Shown here: positions 19,643-31,648 of the stretch, piece after piece
Layout: every line of letters begins with the position of its first letter
How positions within the stretch are numbered: the first letter of the stretch is position 1
Assembly (NCBI GenBank): GCA_947454715.1
Contig: CANGMZ010000001.1
Coordinates: 1-64,000 of the forward strand
Direction: 5' to 3'
Source: Chitinophagaceae bacterium
GTDB lineage: Bacteria; Bacteroidota; Bacteroidia; Chitinophagales; Chitinophagaceae
Length of the DNA stretch: 64,000 nt
The notes under the pieces: model-generated
What the model was told of the DNA's origin: nothing
What the model saw: the letters and a program-made list of their open reading frames with translations, nothing else
Database searches by the model: none
Made by a program: the position numbers and the translations under genes

Positions 19643-21307
19643 ATGAAGCACACAAAGATCTATTCGGGCATCGCTGTCCTGCTCTGCATGCAGTTAAGCG
19701 CATCTGCGCAAACAACACAAAAGCTGAATCTGGACAAAGCAACAGTGTTCATTAGAGGAGCTGAATTGACCAGCACAGCAAAAATTGCCTTATCTAAGGG
19801 TGAGAATGAATTTGTGTTTACCAATGTTGCAGGCGATGTCAACAACCAAAGCATTGTGGTGAGTGCATCTAATGGTGCTGTAGTAGAGTCGGTGACTTTT
19901 CAGAACAACTATACCAATACTGATAATTTGTCCCCTCGTGTAAAAGAGCTGAAGGATAGCATCGATTTAATTAATGCACGCAGACAACCTATTGATAATA
20001 AAATTGCAACGCTTAATGAACAGATACTCATTTTGCAGAATAATCGCAAAATCGGGGGAAATAACAATGGTATGTCTGTGTTAGAGTTGCAGAAAATGCT
20101 CGATTTGGTGAGCAGTAAAATGGAAGGCTACCTGAATCAGAAAAACAAAGAGGAAGACAACCTGAAGAAGATTGATGAACGAATAGCCAATCTCAATAAG
20201 CAATTGGAAGAAGAACAAAAGAAAGAATATCAGCCGGGTGGGCAATTGTTAGTAAAGTTCTTTTCTAAGGAAAGTACACAAAGTAATATTGCTATTACCT
20301 ACATAGTTACAAATGCAGGTTGGTCGCCAAGCTATGATGTTTGGGCAGATGATGTACACAGCCCTATTAAGTTTTATTACAAAGCCAATATCTTCCAAAA
20401 CAGTGGTGTAAAATGGAATAATGTTCACCTGACCATATCTACAGGCAACCCTCAGGAGGGTATGCAGGCACCGGTTTTGAATCCTTGGTATCTGTCTTTT
20501 TATACACCTCGCACACTATATCAAACTCCTAAATTATATAGGGGTAGGGGAGAAGAAGTTGCCAGTGATAAGAATTCATCTGCTTGGGGCTTAAGAAATG
20601 GTAACCTTTATACAGTTGATGGTGTGCAGGTGCAAGGTAATTCGGGCATTGACATGGCACAAGGCGCAGTTGAGACAATGCAGGTTGTTGCTACAAACAA
20701 CGAAGGTGTAAATACTTCATTTGATATTGAGTTGCCATATACCATACCTAGCGATGGGCAACAGCACTTGGTAGCGATAAAGAAATATGAGACACCGGCT
20801 ATTTTTGAATATTATGCTGCGCCAAAGGTCGATAATGATGCATTTTTGTTAGCTAAGATCACCAACTGGCAAGATTTAAATTTACTGCCGGGTCAGACTA
20901 ATATTTTCTATGAAGGTACTTACGTTGGTCAGGGGTATATAGATACCCGAAATACACAAGATACCATGAGCATATCATTGGGTCGTGACAAGAAAATAGT
21001 GATTAAAAGGGAGCGTGATAAGCAATTGCGTAGTGTAAAAACTATTGGTACCAATGTGCGGGAATCATTTGCTTATAACATCTCAGTGCGCAATACCCGC
21101 AAAGAAAGCATCACACTTGTGCTTGCAGATCAGCAGCCGGTAAGTAACGATAAAGATATTGTTATTGAAGATCGTGAAACCAATGATGCAAGTTTTGATG
21201 AAGCTACAGGAATGATGAAATGGCCGTTAACACTAAAAGGCAATGAGACAAAGACACTAAAATTTGGTTATACCCTCAAATATCCTAAGGGCAAAACGAT
21301 ACGATAA
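19643..21307 (+). CDS. DUF4139 / mucoidy inhibitor MuiA-family protein, copy 1
   Basis: Signal peptide; KATVFIRGAELTSTAKI; coiled coil; FFSKESTQSNIAITYIVTNAGWSPSYDVWAD; C-terminal LKFGYTLKYPKGKTI. Confidence 0.88.
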   Translation: MKHTKIYSGIAVLLCMQLSASAQTTQKLNLDKATVFIRGAELTSTAKIALSKGENEFVFTNVAGDVNNQSIVVSASNGAVVESVTFQNNYTNTDNLSPRVKELKDSIDLINARRQPIDNKIATLNEQILILQNNRKIGGNNNGMSVLELQKMLDLVSSKMEGYLNQKNKEEDNLKKIDERIANLNKQLEEEQKKEYQPGGQLLVKFFSKESTQSNIAITYIVTNAGWSPSYDVWADDVHSPIKFYYKANIFQNSGVKWNNVHLTISTGNPQEGMQAPVLNPWYLSFYTPRTLYQTPKLYRGRGEEVASDKNSSAWGLRNGNLYTVDGVQVQGNSGIDMAQGAVETMQVVATNNEGVNTSFDIELPYTIPSDGQQHLVAIKKYETPAIFEYYAAPKVDNDAFLLAKITNWQDLNLLPGQTNIFYEGTYVGQGYIDTRNTQDTMSISLGRDKKIVIKRERDKQLRSVKTIGTNVRESFAYNISVRNTRKESITLVLADQQPVSNDKDIVIEDRETNDASFDEATGMMKWPLTLKGNETKTLKFGYTLKYPKGKTIR

Positions 21308-21331
21308 GTTTAATACTTTATATACTTTTAG

Positions 21332-21358
21332 AGAGGTGGATATCATTTATTCACCTCT
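21332..21358 (+). terminator. Intrinsic terminator
   Basis: agaggtg / cacctct stem followed by tttttag. Confidence 0.6.
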
Positions 21359-21542
21359 TTTTAGTTTGTGTAAGAGGGTTTGTATTGTTTTTTGGTATGC
21401 TAATTAATTGCAATAAAAGTGTTGTTCTGTGCCAAAAGAAGTAACTTTATTTGGTTTAAAAACTGCTGATTTGCTTGGTGTGTAGCATATAAATGGCATT
21501 TATAAATGTCATTCCAATTGTTTCAATTGATTAAACTGTTTA

Positions 21543-23165
21543 ATGATATATATTATGAGTCGAAGTAAAATTTATTCGGGCATTGCAGTTATGCTGTGCA
21601 TACAGTTAAGCGTATTGGCACAAACAACACAAAAACTGAGTCTGGACAAGGCGACAGTGTTCATCAGGGGTGCTGAATTGACCAGCACAGCAAAAATTAC
21701 CTTGGCTAAAGGCGAGAATGAATTTGTGTTTACCAATGTAGCTGGTGATATCAACAACCAAAGCATTGCAGTGAGTGCATCAAATGGTGCAGTAGTTGAG
21801 TCGGTAACTTTTCAGAATAATTATACAAATACCGACAATGAATCTCCCAAGATCAAAGAACTGAAAGATAGTATTGCGCAAGTAGAAGTTCGAAAACAGC
21901 CGCTTAATAATAAAGTAGCCGCTATTAATGAATTGATAGCTATTCTGCAGAACAACAGAAAAGTGGGTGGAAACAATACAGGCTTGTCAGTTGCTGAGAT
22001 GCAGAAGATGCTGGATATGGTCGGCTCAAAGCTAGAAAGCTATCTCATGCAAAAAGATAAAGCGGAAAGTGAAATAAAGAAATTGTCGCAGAGAATAGTC
22101 GCATTGACCAAGCAATTGAATGAGGAACAGAAGAGGGGATATCAACCGGGCGGACAATTATTAGTAAGGTTTTATTCAAAAGAGGCAACAACAAGTAATA
22201 TAACAATTTCGTATGTGGTACAAAATGCCGGTTGGGTGCCGGTTTATGATGTTTGGGTAGGTAATACCTGTGTACCTGCTACTTTTTACTATAAGGCCAA
22301 CATATACCAGAATTGCGGGGTGAAGTGGAATAATGTACATCTTACACTGTCTACAGATGATGCACAGCAAGGGTTGCAGGCTCCAATTCTGACACCTCAG
22401 TATTTATCATTTTACAGGCAACAGCCACAGGTTACAATGTATGGTAATCAGACTGGCGAAGATGTTTTTACAACAGAAACATATACTAGTGGAACCTACG
22501 CAGTGGCACAGCCTAAAGCAAAGCAATCAACGGTTAATGAATATGTAAAAACATATACATCGGGTGTAAGTACCAGATTCGATATTGAGTTGCCTTACAC
22601 TATACCTAGCGATGGGCAGCAGCATCTGGTTGCCGTAAAAATTTACGAAATGGCGGCTACATATCAATACTATTCCGCACCGAAGGCCGATGATGATGCA
22701 TTTTTGTTAGCTAGAATTACCGACTGGGAGGATATGAATTTATTGCCGGGGAAAACAAGTATTTTCTATGAGGGGACTTATGTAGGTCATGGAGCAATTG
22801 ACCCGAAAAACATTACCGACACATTGAATGTATCCCTTGGGAGGGATAAGAAAATTGTTGTAAAAAGGGAGCGTGACAAATCGTATCGTAGTGTAAAAAT
22901 GATAGGTTCCAATGTGCGGGAAGAGTATGCCTACAATATTACTGTTCGGAATACACGCAAAGAAACTATAACCATATTGGTAAACGACCAGTTGCCAATC
23001 AGCAATGATAAGGAGATCGTAATCGAAGATATTCAGATTGATGGTGCCTCATATAATGAGACAACAGGTATTCTGGTATGGCCGCTAACGCTAAAGGGCA
23101 ATGAGTCAAAGACGATAAAATTTGGTTATACCCTCAAATATCCTAAAGGGAAAACTATACAATAA
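21543..23165 (+). CDS. DUF4139 / mucoidy inhibitor MuiA-family protein, copy 2
   Basis: Tandem paralog of 19643..21307 with strong N- and C-terminal identity. Confidence 0.88.
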   Translation: MIYIMSRSKIYSGIAVMLCIQLSVLAQTTQKLSLDKATVFIRGAELTSTAKITLAKGENEFVFTNVAGDINNQSIAVSASNGAVVESVTFQNNYTNTDNESPKIKELKDSIAQVEVRKQPLNNKVAAINELIAILQNNRKVGGNNTGLSVAEMQKMLDMVGSKLESYLMQKDKAESEIKKLSQRIVALTKQLNEEQKRGYQPGGQLLVRFYSKEATTSNITISYVVQNAGWVPVYDVWVGNTCVPATFYYKANIYQNCGVKWNNVHLTLSTDDAQQGLQAPILTPQYLSFYRQQPQVTMYGNQTGEDVFTTETYTSGTYAVAQPKAKQSTVNEYVKTYTSGVSTRFDIELPYTIPSDGQQHLVAVKIYEMAATYQYYSAPKADDDAFLLARITDWEDMNLLPGKTSIFYEGTYVGHGAIDPKNITDTLNVSLGRDKKIVVKRERDKSYRSVKMIGSNVREEYAYNITVRNTRKETITILVNDQLPISNDKEIVIEDIQIDGASYNETTGILVWPLTLKGNESKTIKFGYTLKYPKGKTIQ

Positions 23166-23180
23166 CCAGCTTAATGCAGC

Positions 23181-23222
23181 TAACAAAACAGCCCGCAATG
23201 ATCATTGCGGGCTGTTTTGTTA
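23181..23222. terminator. 42-bp perfect palindrome acting as a bidirectional terminator
   Basis: taacaaaacagcccgcaatga|tcattgcgggctgttttgtta, no spacer, between convergent genes. Confidence 0.8.
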
Positions 23223-23237
23223 AAATAAATTACTCGG

Positions 23238-23642
23238 CTATTCTTTACTTATTTTAATTTCTTTTATTACGTAATTATTCTCTTTTTGTTTCATCAGCAG
23301 GTAAAGTGTGTATTTACCATTGGTACTGCTGAAAGTTGCTATCATAGATTTTGAAGTTGCGCTCGGAGTACCGGTATCCATAACATTAAAATCGCGGATC
23401 GGGTTTTTTTCAAAGAAATCCTTCAAAACCAACTCGGCCTGATTGTGACTGTAGTTCGATGCATTATTATTAATGGATATGGGTACGAAGTTGTCGAAAT
23501 AATGCGTGATCTCTTGTACCTTATTGTTTCTCATTGCATAGACCACCTCTTCAAGAGGGGATTTGACCACTTGTGCATCTGCAGTGTTGAGTGTAAAGAC
23601 ACAGCAGATAATTAATAGGAATTTTGTAAATATCTTATTCAT
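23238..23642 (-). CDS. DUF4783-like secreted protein
   Basis: Signal peptide, SPLEEVVYAMRNNKVQEITHYFDNFVPISI...VLKDFFEKNPIRDFNVMDTG. Confidence 0.8.
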   Translation of the reverse strand: MNKIFTKFLLIICCVFTLNTADAQVVKSPLEEVVYAMRNNKVQEITHYFDNFVPISINNNASNYSHNQAELVLKDFFEKNPIRDFNVMDTGTPSATSKSMIATFSSTNGKYTLYLLMKQKENNYVIKEIKISKE

Positions 23643-23905
23643 TGGGATTGTACACCTTTCATTAAAAAGATAACATTAAAAAGGCATCAAAAATCAAGCC
23701 AAATATAATAAAAACAACAAATGGGGCAGAATAAATTATCTGCGTAGAATAATTTCTAAATATATGGATGGGTATAATGCATTACGATTAATGTAAAATG
23801 CAGGCAAATCAAGAAAACGTTTTTTGCTGCTTATTTATCCACAAATGTGAATTTTTAGGCGGTTTGGAGGGTGTTGGTTTACTTGTTAAAACCATATAAT
23901 TAAGC

Positions 23906-23913
23906 TACATTTG
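23906..23913 (+). promoter_or_regulatory. -7 element (TAnnTTTG) for gyrB
   Basis: TACATTTG, about 97 nt before ATG 24011. Confidence 0.45.
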
Positions 23914-23989
23914 TAAAGTAAAAATTCATCTATTTATTATAGGTTAGGTCCGTTTTTGAACTTCGGGCTATAGCTTCATATCAATATAA

Positions 23990-25987
<1,998 letters not shown>

Positions 25988-26018
25988 TTGATAAATAAGT
26001 TAATTAGTAAATACAATG

Positions 26019-26043
26019 AAGGCGGCTGAATCTCAGCCGCCTT
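26019..26043 (+). terminator. Intrinsic terminator of gyrB
   Basis: aaggcggctga atc tcagccgcctt followed by ttt. Confidence 0.85.
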
Positions 26044-26095
26044 TTTAATAACTTTACTCCTGCAGTTTTAACCATCCTTTTATATAACAATCAGC

Positions 26096-26103
26096 TATTT
26101 TTG
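26096..26103 (+). promoter_or_regulatory. -7 element (TAnnTTTG) for the rhomboid gene
   Basis: TATTTTTG, 4 nt before ATG 26108. Confidence 0.6.
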
Positions 26104-26107
26104 CAGT

Positions 26108-26953
26108 ATGGCAAATTTTGGTCAAGGCAGGTTCGCTGGTATTCCTCCTATAGTTAAGAATATCATCATCATCAATGTGCTTATTGTTTTCATACAATTT
26201 GTATTGGGGCAGAAGGGTATTGATTTGGGAGATTACTTGGGGCTGCACTACTGGCAGTCACCTAAATTCAGATGGTGGCAATTCCTAACACATATATTTA
26301 TGCATGGTAGCCCAAACGATTTGGGAATGACTATTTCGCATATATTCTTTAATATGTACGGTCTCTTTATGTTTGGGAGCATATTGGAGAATCTTTGGGG
26401 GGCAAAGCGGTTTATTATATTTTATCTTATTTGCGGTCTAGGTGCCGGGTTCTGCTATCTGGGTGTTCTGGGTTTTGAGTTTTCTTCCTTCCATAGCTCT
26501 TTTCTGCACTTTCAGGAGCATCCCACATTTGTAGAATATGGTCAATTTGTAAGGCATAACCGATTAGCAGATAATCCTTTCTTTGCTCAGATTCTGTCTT
26601 TTTGGGGGCAGAACAATGATTGTACTGATTGTGCAGGTGAGGCAATAAAAGTAATTAATGAATATTACTCAAAAATAATTAATATCGGCATGGTGGGGGC
26701 ATCGGGTGCCATCTTTGGTATCTTATTTGCCTTTGGCTATTTATTCCCTAATACAGAGCTATATATTATGTTTATACCGGTGCCTATAAAGGCAAAGTGG
26801 GCAGTAGCCGGTTATGCTGCTATTGAGCTTTTTTCGGGTATCGGCAGGTTTCAGGGAGACAATACTGCGCACTTTGCCCACTTGGGGGGCATGCTGTTTG
26901 CCTTTATCATACTCCGTTTTTGGCATAAGAAAGACCGTAACAACTTTTATTAA
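26108..26953 (+). CDS. Rhomboid-family intramembrane serine protease, catalytic residues retained
   Basis: GASGAIFG (Ser) and NTAHFAHLGGMLFAF (His) motifs. Confidence 0.93.
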   Translation: MANFGQGRFAGIPPIVKNIIIINVLIVFIQFVLGQKGIDLGDYLGLHYWQSPKFRWWQFLTHIFMHGSPNDLGMTISHIFFNMYGLFMFGSILENLWGAKRFIIFYLICGLGAGFCYLGVLGFEFSSFHSSFLHFQEHPTFVEYGQFVRHNRLADNPFFAQILSFWGQNNDCTDCAGEAIKVINEYYSKIINIGMVGASGAIFGILFAFGYLFPNTELYIMFIPVPIKAKWAVAGYAAIELFSGIGRFQGDNTAHFAHLGGMLFAFIILRFWHKKDRNNFY

Positions 26954-26968
26954 TAACTTTACAATCAA

Positions 26969-27862
26969 ATGGGAACAGGGCAGAGAAGATCAGCATTATC
27001 ATACATTCCGGGGTATAAGAACAACGGGGTGTTACAACTTATCATTGCGTCCGGAGTAGCTTACATGATGTTGGCTATCTGTTGGGCACTCGTGATGATT
27101 GTATTTGCAGGAGATCACAGCACTTTTGATGTATATTTTATTCCAAATATCGGGTTAACCAATGTTGCTGCATTTGCTGCCCATTGGTGGACTATCTTTA
27201 CTTATGGGCTTTTCCAGTTTCCTAACAGCTTTATGGAATTGCTGAGTAATATGCTTTGGTTGTACTGTTTTGGTTCTGTGGTGCAAATGTTGGTCGGTCA
27301 TAAGCAGGTTATACCTTTATATTTATATAGTTTGTTTGTTGGTGGTATTTTTTACTACATAGCACAGTTAATTCCTGGTAATCTGGGTCATGTGCCTGCT
27401 GCAGTATTAGGTGCCAGAGCAGGTTTGGTGGGTATGGCAGTGGCTGCTGTAACACTTACACCAAGCTATCGTTTTTACCTCACAGAAACATTTACCATAC
27501 CGTTGATACTGGTTGCAGGCGTTTTTGCAGCACTTATGCTACTCGGTAGCGGATTTTATATACCGGTGGTTATCATGATGGTAGCCGGAGGGCTCATGGG
27601 TTATGTATATGTGCAGCTGTTGCGTTCAGGTTACAAACCTGCAGACTGGGCATATAACTTGGGTAACAAAATAGAGGGTTTGGTTACTCCGTCTGATAAA
27701 AACATCAGCAAAAAGAAAGGACGTGTGATTAGCATGTACCAACCAAAACAAGGAATATCTCAGAGTCGTATTGATGAAATACTCGATAAGATTAACCAGA
27801 AAGGGTATAACTCACTGACAAAGGAAGAAAAAGAAATGCTGCTTAAAGCAGGTGGAGAGTGA
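26969..27862 (+). CDS. Rhomboid-family protein, predicted catalytically inactive, with C-terminal DUF6576-like tail
   Basis: Rhomboid topology, but GARAG replaces GxSxG and MVAGG occupies the AHLGG position; tail ISQSRIDEILDKINQKGYNSLTKEEKEMLLKA. Confidence 0.85.
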   Translation: MGTGQRRSALSYIPGYKNNGVLQLIIASGVAYMMLAICWALVMIVFAGDHSTFDVYFIPNIGLTNVAAFAAHWWTIFTYGLFQFPNSFMELLSNMLWLYCFGSVVQMLVGHKQVIPLYLYSLFVGGIFYYIAQLIPGNLGHVPAAVLGARAGLVGMAVAAVTLTPSYRFYLTETFTIPLILVAGVFAALMLLGSGFYIPVVIMMVAGGLMGYVYVQLLRSGYKPADWAYNLGNKIEGLVTPSDKNISKKKGRVISMYQPKQGISQSRIDEILDKINQKGYNSLTKEEKEMLLKAGGE

Positions 27863-27921
27863 TTTTGGTCACTACCTACATTTCTACAATTCAATTATTT
27901 TAGTACTCAAATTACATATCA

Positions 27922-28620
27922 ATGAATAAAGTAGTTGCCAACGCTGATGAAGCGGTACGCGATATTCCTGCCGGTGCCACACTTATGTTGGGCGGTTTCG
28001 GTTTGTGCGGCATACCGGAAAACTGTATTGCATCTCTGGTAAAGAAAGGCATCAATAACCTTACTTGTATATCTAACAATGCCGGTGTCGATGGTTTCGG
28101 TATTGGTTTGCTCTTGGAGAACAAACAGGTGAAGAAGATGATTTCTTCTTATGTGGGTGAGAATGCAGAATTTGAACGCCAGTTGCTGAGTGGTGAACTC
28201 GAAGTAGAGTTGGTGCCACAGGGTACTCTTGCTACGCGTTGCATGGCTACAGGTTATGGTATGCCGGCAGTATTTCTGCAGGCAGGCTATGGCACAGAAG
28301 TTCAGGAGGGCAAAGAAGTTCGTGAATTCAATGGTAAGCATTACCTTCTCGAAATGGCATTTGATTCAGATTTTGCTATAGTAAAGGCTTGGAAGGGCGA
28401 CAAAATGGGCAATCTGGTATTTAAAGATACTGCACGCAACTTCAATCCGCTCATGGCTATGGCAGGTAAAATCACCATTGCTGAAGTAGAAGAATTGGTT
28501 GAGCCGGGTGAAATAGACCCTAATCATATTCACACACCGGGAATATACGTTCACCGTATTTTTCAAGGTAAGGATTATGAAAAGCGCATAGAGCAACGTA
28601 CTGTTAGACAAAGAGGTTAA
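27922..28620 (+). CDS. scoA: 3-oxoacid CoA-transferase subunit A
   Basis: [19 protein letters not shown]...[34 protein letters not shown]. Confidence 0.95.
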   Translation: MNKVVANADEAVRDIPAGATLMLGGFGLCGIPENCIASLVKKGINNLTCISNNAGVDGFGIGLLLENKQVKKMISSYVGENAEFERQLLSGELEVELVPQGTLATRCMATGYGMPAVFLQAGYGTEVQEGKEVREFNGKHYLLEMAFDSDFAIVKAWKGDKMGNLVFKDTARNFNPLMAMAGKITIAEVEELVEPGEIDPNHIHTPGIYVHRIFQGKDYEKRIEQRTVRQRG

Positions 28621-28641
28621 TTAACCATAAAAGAAATTTCA

Positions 28642-29298
28642 ATGCCACTTAATAAAGAGCAAATAGCAAAAAGAATAGCACAGGAACTTCAGGATGGTTT
28701 CTATGTGAATCTGGGAATAGGTATTCCTACACTGGTAGCTAATTACATTCCTGAAGGTGTAAATGTGGTGCTGCAAAGTGAGAACGGATTGTTGGGTATG
28801 GGGCCCTTCCCGTTTGAAGGGGAAGAAGATGCAGATTTGATAAATGCAGGTAAGCAAACAATTACTACACTTCCCGGCTCATCATTCTTTGATAGTGCTA
28901 TGAGTTTTGGTATGATTCGTGCCGGAAAAGTAGATCTTACCGTACTTGGTGCTATGGAAGTCTCTGAAAATGGTGATATCGCCAACTGGAAGATACCGAA
29001 AAAAATGGTGAAAGGTATGGGTGGGGCTATGGATCTTGTAGCCGCTGCTAAAAACATAATCGTAGCTATGCAGCATACTAACCCAAAGGGTGAAAGCAAG
29101 CTGTTGCCTAAATGCTCATTGCCGCTTACCGGTGTTAACTGTGTGCGCAAAATAGTGAGTGATTTGGGTGTTTTTGATGTTACTGCCGATGGATTTGTGT
29201 GCCTGGAGTATGCTCCGGGAGTAACTATTGAGGAAATAAAAGCAAAAACAGCCGGTAAACTCACAATTGCTGCTGATGTTAAGGAAATGACCGTTTAA
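28642..29298 (+). CDS. scoB: 3-oxoacid CoA-transferase subunit B
   Basis: GFYVNLGIGIPTLVANYIPEG; SENGLLGMGPFP active-site Glu motif. Confidence 0.95.
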   Translation: MPLNKEQIAKRIAQELQDGFYVNLGIGIPTLVANYIPEGVNVVLQSENGLLGMGPFPFEGEEDADLINAGKQTITTLPGSSFFDSAMSFGMIRAGKVDLTVLGAMEVSENGDIANWKIPKKMVKGMGGAMDLVAAAKNIIVAMQHTNPKGESKLLPKCSLPLTGVNCVRKIVSDLGVFDVTADGFVCLEYAPGVTIEEIKAKTAGKLTIAADVKEMTV

Positions 29299-29309
29299 CA
29301 AACCTATAC

Positions 29310-29660
29310 ATGGCTGCAATCACTATTTATCACAATGGGCAATGCTCTAAAAGCAGGGGTGCATTAGAGCTGCTGCAAGAAAGTGGCATCGAATTTGATG
29401 TACGCTGGTACATGACAGACCCGCTGAGTACTAAAGAACTCACTGCTTTGTTGAAAAAACTGAGTATGCAGCCGTCGGAGCTGGTGCGCAGAAGCCAGCC
29501 GCTATTTAAAGAAAATTACGCAGATAAAATATATACAGAAGAAGAGTGGTTGGCCATACTCATAGCCAACCCTGCTCTTATAGAGCGTCCTATAGTGCAA
29601 AAAGGCAGAAAAGCTATTGTAGCAAGGCCGCCGGAATTAGCACTGACATTTATAAAATAA
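29310..29660 (+). CDS. ArsC-family glutaredoxin-like protein (arsenate reductase-like)
   Basis: ITIYHNGQCSKSRGALELLQESGIEFDVRWYMTDPLS; IERPIVQKGRKAIVARPPE. Confidence 0.9.
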   Translation: MAAITIYHNGQCSKSRGALELLQESGIEFDVRWYMTDPLSTKELTALLKKLSMQPSELVRRSQPLFKENYADKIYTEEEWLAILIANPALIERPIVQKGRKAIVARPPELALTFIK

Positions 29661-29754
29661 TATTCCACTATATGTAGGTTGAGACAAATTGCCTTCCTCT
29701 ATATGCATATATACATGTAACCGATTTAACTTTTTTACCTATTCCCCTTTTACC

Positions 29755-29762
29755 TACCTTTG
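29755..29762 (+). promoter_or_regulatory. -7 element (TAnnTTTG) for panD
   Basis: TACCTTTG, 7 nt before ATG 29770. Confidence 0.6.
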
Positions 29763-29769
29763 CACAGCT

Positions 29770-30114
29770 ATGCAAATAGAAGTACTGAAGTCTAAGATAC
29801 ACCGGGTGAAGATCACCGAGGCCAACTTGAACTATATCGGCAGCATTACTATTGATGAGGATCTTATGAACGCCTCAAATATTATAGAGAATGAAAAAGT
29901 TCAGGTGCTGAACATAGATAATGGTGAGCGGTTAGAAACGTATGTTATAAAGGGCACTCGCGGCTCCGGTATGATATGCATGAATGGCCCTGCGGCACGT
30001 AGAGTGTCTGTAGGTGATACAGTTATTGTAATATCGTATGCAACTATGGATTTTGAGGCTGCCAAAACGCATATACCAACCATCATTTTCCCTAAAGATG
30101 ACAATAGCCTGTAA
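29770..30114 (+). CDS. panD: Aspartate 1-decarboxylase
   Basis: [33 protein letters not shown] with the G-S self-processing site; ATG at 29770 preferred over the longer track ORF. Confidence 0.95.
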   Translation: MQIEVLKSKIHRVKITEANLNYIGSITIDEDLMNASNIIENEKVQVLNIDNGERLETYVIKGTRGSGMICMNGPAARRVSVGDTVIVISYATMDFEAAKTHIPTIIFPKDDNSL

Positions 30115-30134
30115 ACTACGTATATTTACATGCT

Positions 30135-31145
30135 ATGAAAAAGGCCCTGGTAACAATATTAAAGTATGTCATATTCCTGGGGCTGGGAATATGGATAGCT
30201 TACCACATGCTGCATCAGTTAACTGAGCAGCAGCGGTCAGACTTAGTTGATGCTATTGAAAGCATTAATCCTTGGTATTTGATACCTATTTCTATAGTCG
30301 GTTTCTTTTCACACTATATTAGAGCTGTTCGCTGGCGTTATTTGCTGGAGACGATAGACTTGCACCCCACCAAGACCAATACCATGTTTGCGGTAATGAT
30401 AGGCTACGTCACCAATCTGGCAATTCCGCGCGCGGGTGAAGTGGCAAAATGTACTGTTTTAGCCAAGTACGAAAACATGCCTGCACATAAAATGGTAGGT
30501 ACTATTGTTGCGGAGCGCGCCTGGGATGTATTGTGCCTTGTAGTAATTGCTATTGCTGCGTTTTTGATGGAAATAAAGCGTATCAACGACTATTTCGCTG
30601 ATATTATGGTGCGTCTTAAAGATAAAATCGCGACTCACCAAACAGTGTTATTCCTTTCCATAGCAGGGCTGGTTCTGCTTATTGGCGTTCTTATTTTTGT
30701 TTATAGAAAAAATAAAGAATCTAAAATCGGGTTGTTGTTAAAGGAAATGTCTCATGGTATCCTTTCTATTTTCAATATGAAAAAGAAATGGCAGTTCCTG
30801 GGTTTGAGCGTATTGATGTGGTTTATGTATCTTTTGCAGATTTATATAGGTTTGAAGAGCTTACATGATACAAATGCATTGTCTATGATGGCTGCACTGG
30901 TGGTGCTGGTATATGGTAGTGTAGGATTAATCGTTATTCCGGGTGGTATAGGAGCATATCCTTACTTGGTAAAACAAATGCTGAGCGGACCATATCATAT
31001 TGCTGAAGTGCCGGCGCAGGCTTTTGGATGGATAGCATGGGCACTGCAAACTGTGCTCATCATTATATTGGGTCTGTTGTCACTATTATTGATTCACTCG
31101 TACAATAAAAAGAGAAATGCACAAGCTTCAGTGGATTCAGAATAA
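30135..31145 (+). CDS. YbhN/AglD-type flippase-like membrane protein (lysylphosphatidylglycerol synthase TM family)
   Basis: RAVRWRYLLE...NLAIPRAGEVAKCTVLAKYE...GSVGLIVIPGGIGAYP. Confidence 0.9.
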   Translation: MKKALVTILKYVIFLGLGIWIAYHMLHQLTEQQRSDLVDAIESINPWYLIPISIVGFFSHYIRAVRWRYLLETIDLHPTKTNTMFAVMIGYVTNLAIPRAGEVAKCTVLAKYENMPAHKMVGTIVAERAWDVLCLVVIAIAAFLMEIKRINDYFADIMVRLKDKIATHQTVLFLSIAGLVLLIGVLIFVYRKNKESKIGLLLKEMSHGILSIFNMKKKWQFLGLSVLMWFMYLLQIYIGLKSLHDTNALSMMAALVVLVYGSVGLIVIPGGIGAYPYLVKQMLSGPYHIAEVPAQAFGWIAWALQTVLIIILGLLSLLLIHSYNKKRNAQASVDSE

Positions 31146-31608
31146 GATACATAGCCGAGAGACGATGGTGCAGCAGTGCAATATCTGGCGGGCATCAGGT
31201 CAAAAAATTGTGTTTACCAATGGCTGCTTTGATATTCTGCACCATGGTCACCTCGATTTGTTGGCAAATGCGGCTGATAAAGGCAATAAACTGATACTGG
31301 CGTTGAATACAGATGCTTCTGTACAGCGACTGAAAGGCCCCGAAAGACCGGTTACACATGAGGCAGACAGAGCTTTTCAGGCAGCATCACTATTATGTGT
31401 TGATGCTGTATGCATGTTTGATGAAGATACCCCTGAAGCATTAATAAAGCTGTTAAAGCCCGATGTATTGGTAAAAGGTGGCGATTATACGCTCGATAAA
31501 ATTGTTGGATCGTCTTTTATACTTGCTAACGGGGGCACCGTAGAAATCATTCCTTTTGTTACCGGATACTCAACTACTTCTATTATCAGCAGAATTAAAA
31601 ATCTGTAA
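31117..31608 (+). CDS. rfaE2: D-glycero-beta-D-manno-heptose 1-phosphate adenylyltransferase (RfaE domain II)
   Basis: VFTNGCFDILHHGHLDLLANA; VKGGDYTLDKIVG; overlaps the upstream ORF by 29 nt. Confidence 0.93.
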   Translation: MHKLQWIQNKIHSRETMVQQCNIWRASGQKIVFTNGCFDILHHGHLDLLANAADKGNKLILALNTDASVQRLKGPERPVTHEADRAFQAASLLCVDAVCMFDEDTPEALIKLLKPDVLVKGGDYTLDKIVGSSFILANGGTVEIIPFVTGYSTTSIISRIKNL

Positions 31609-31648
31609 AACTTAATATTGGCTACTGGTAAATAAGCAGTCAAGAGAT

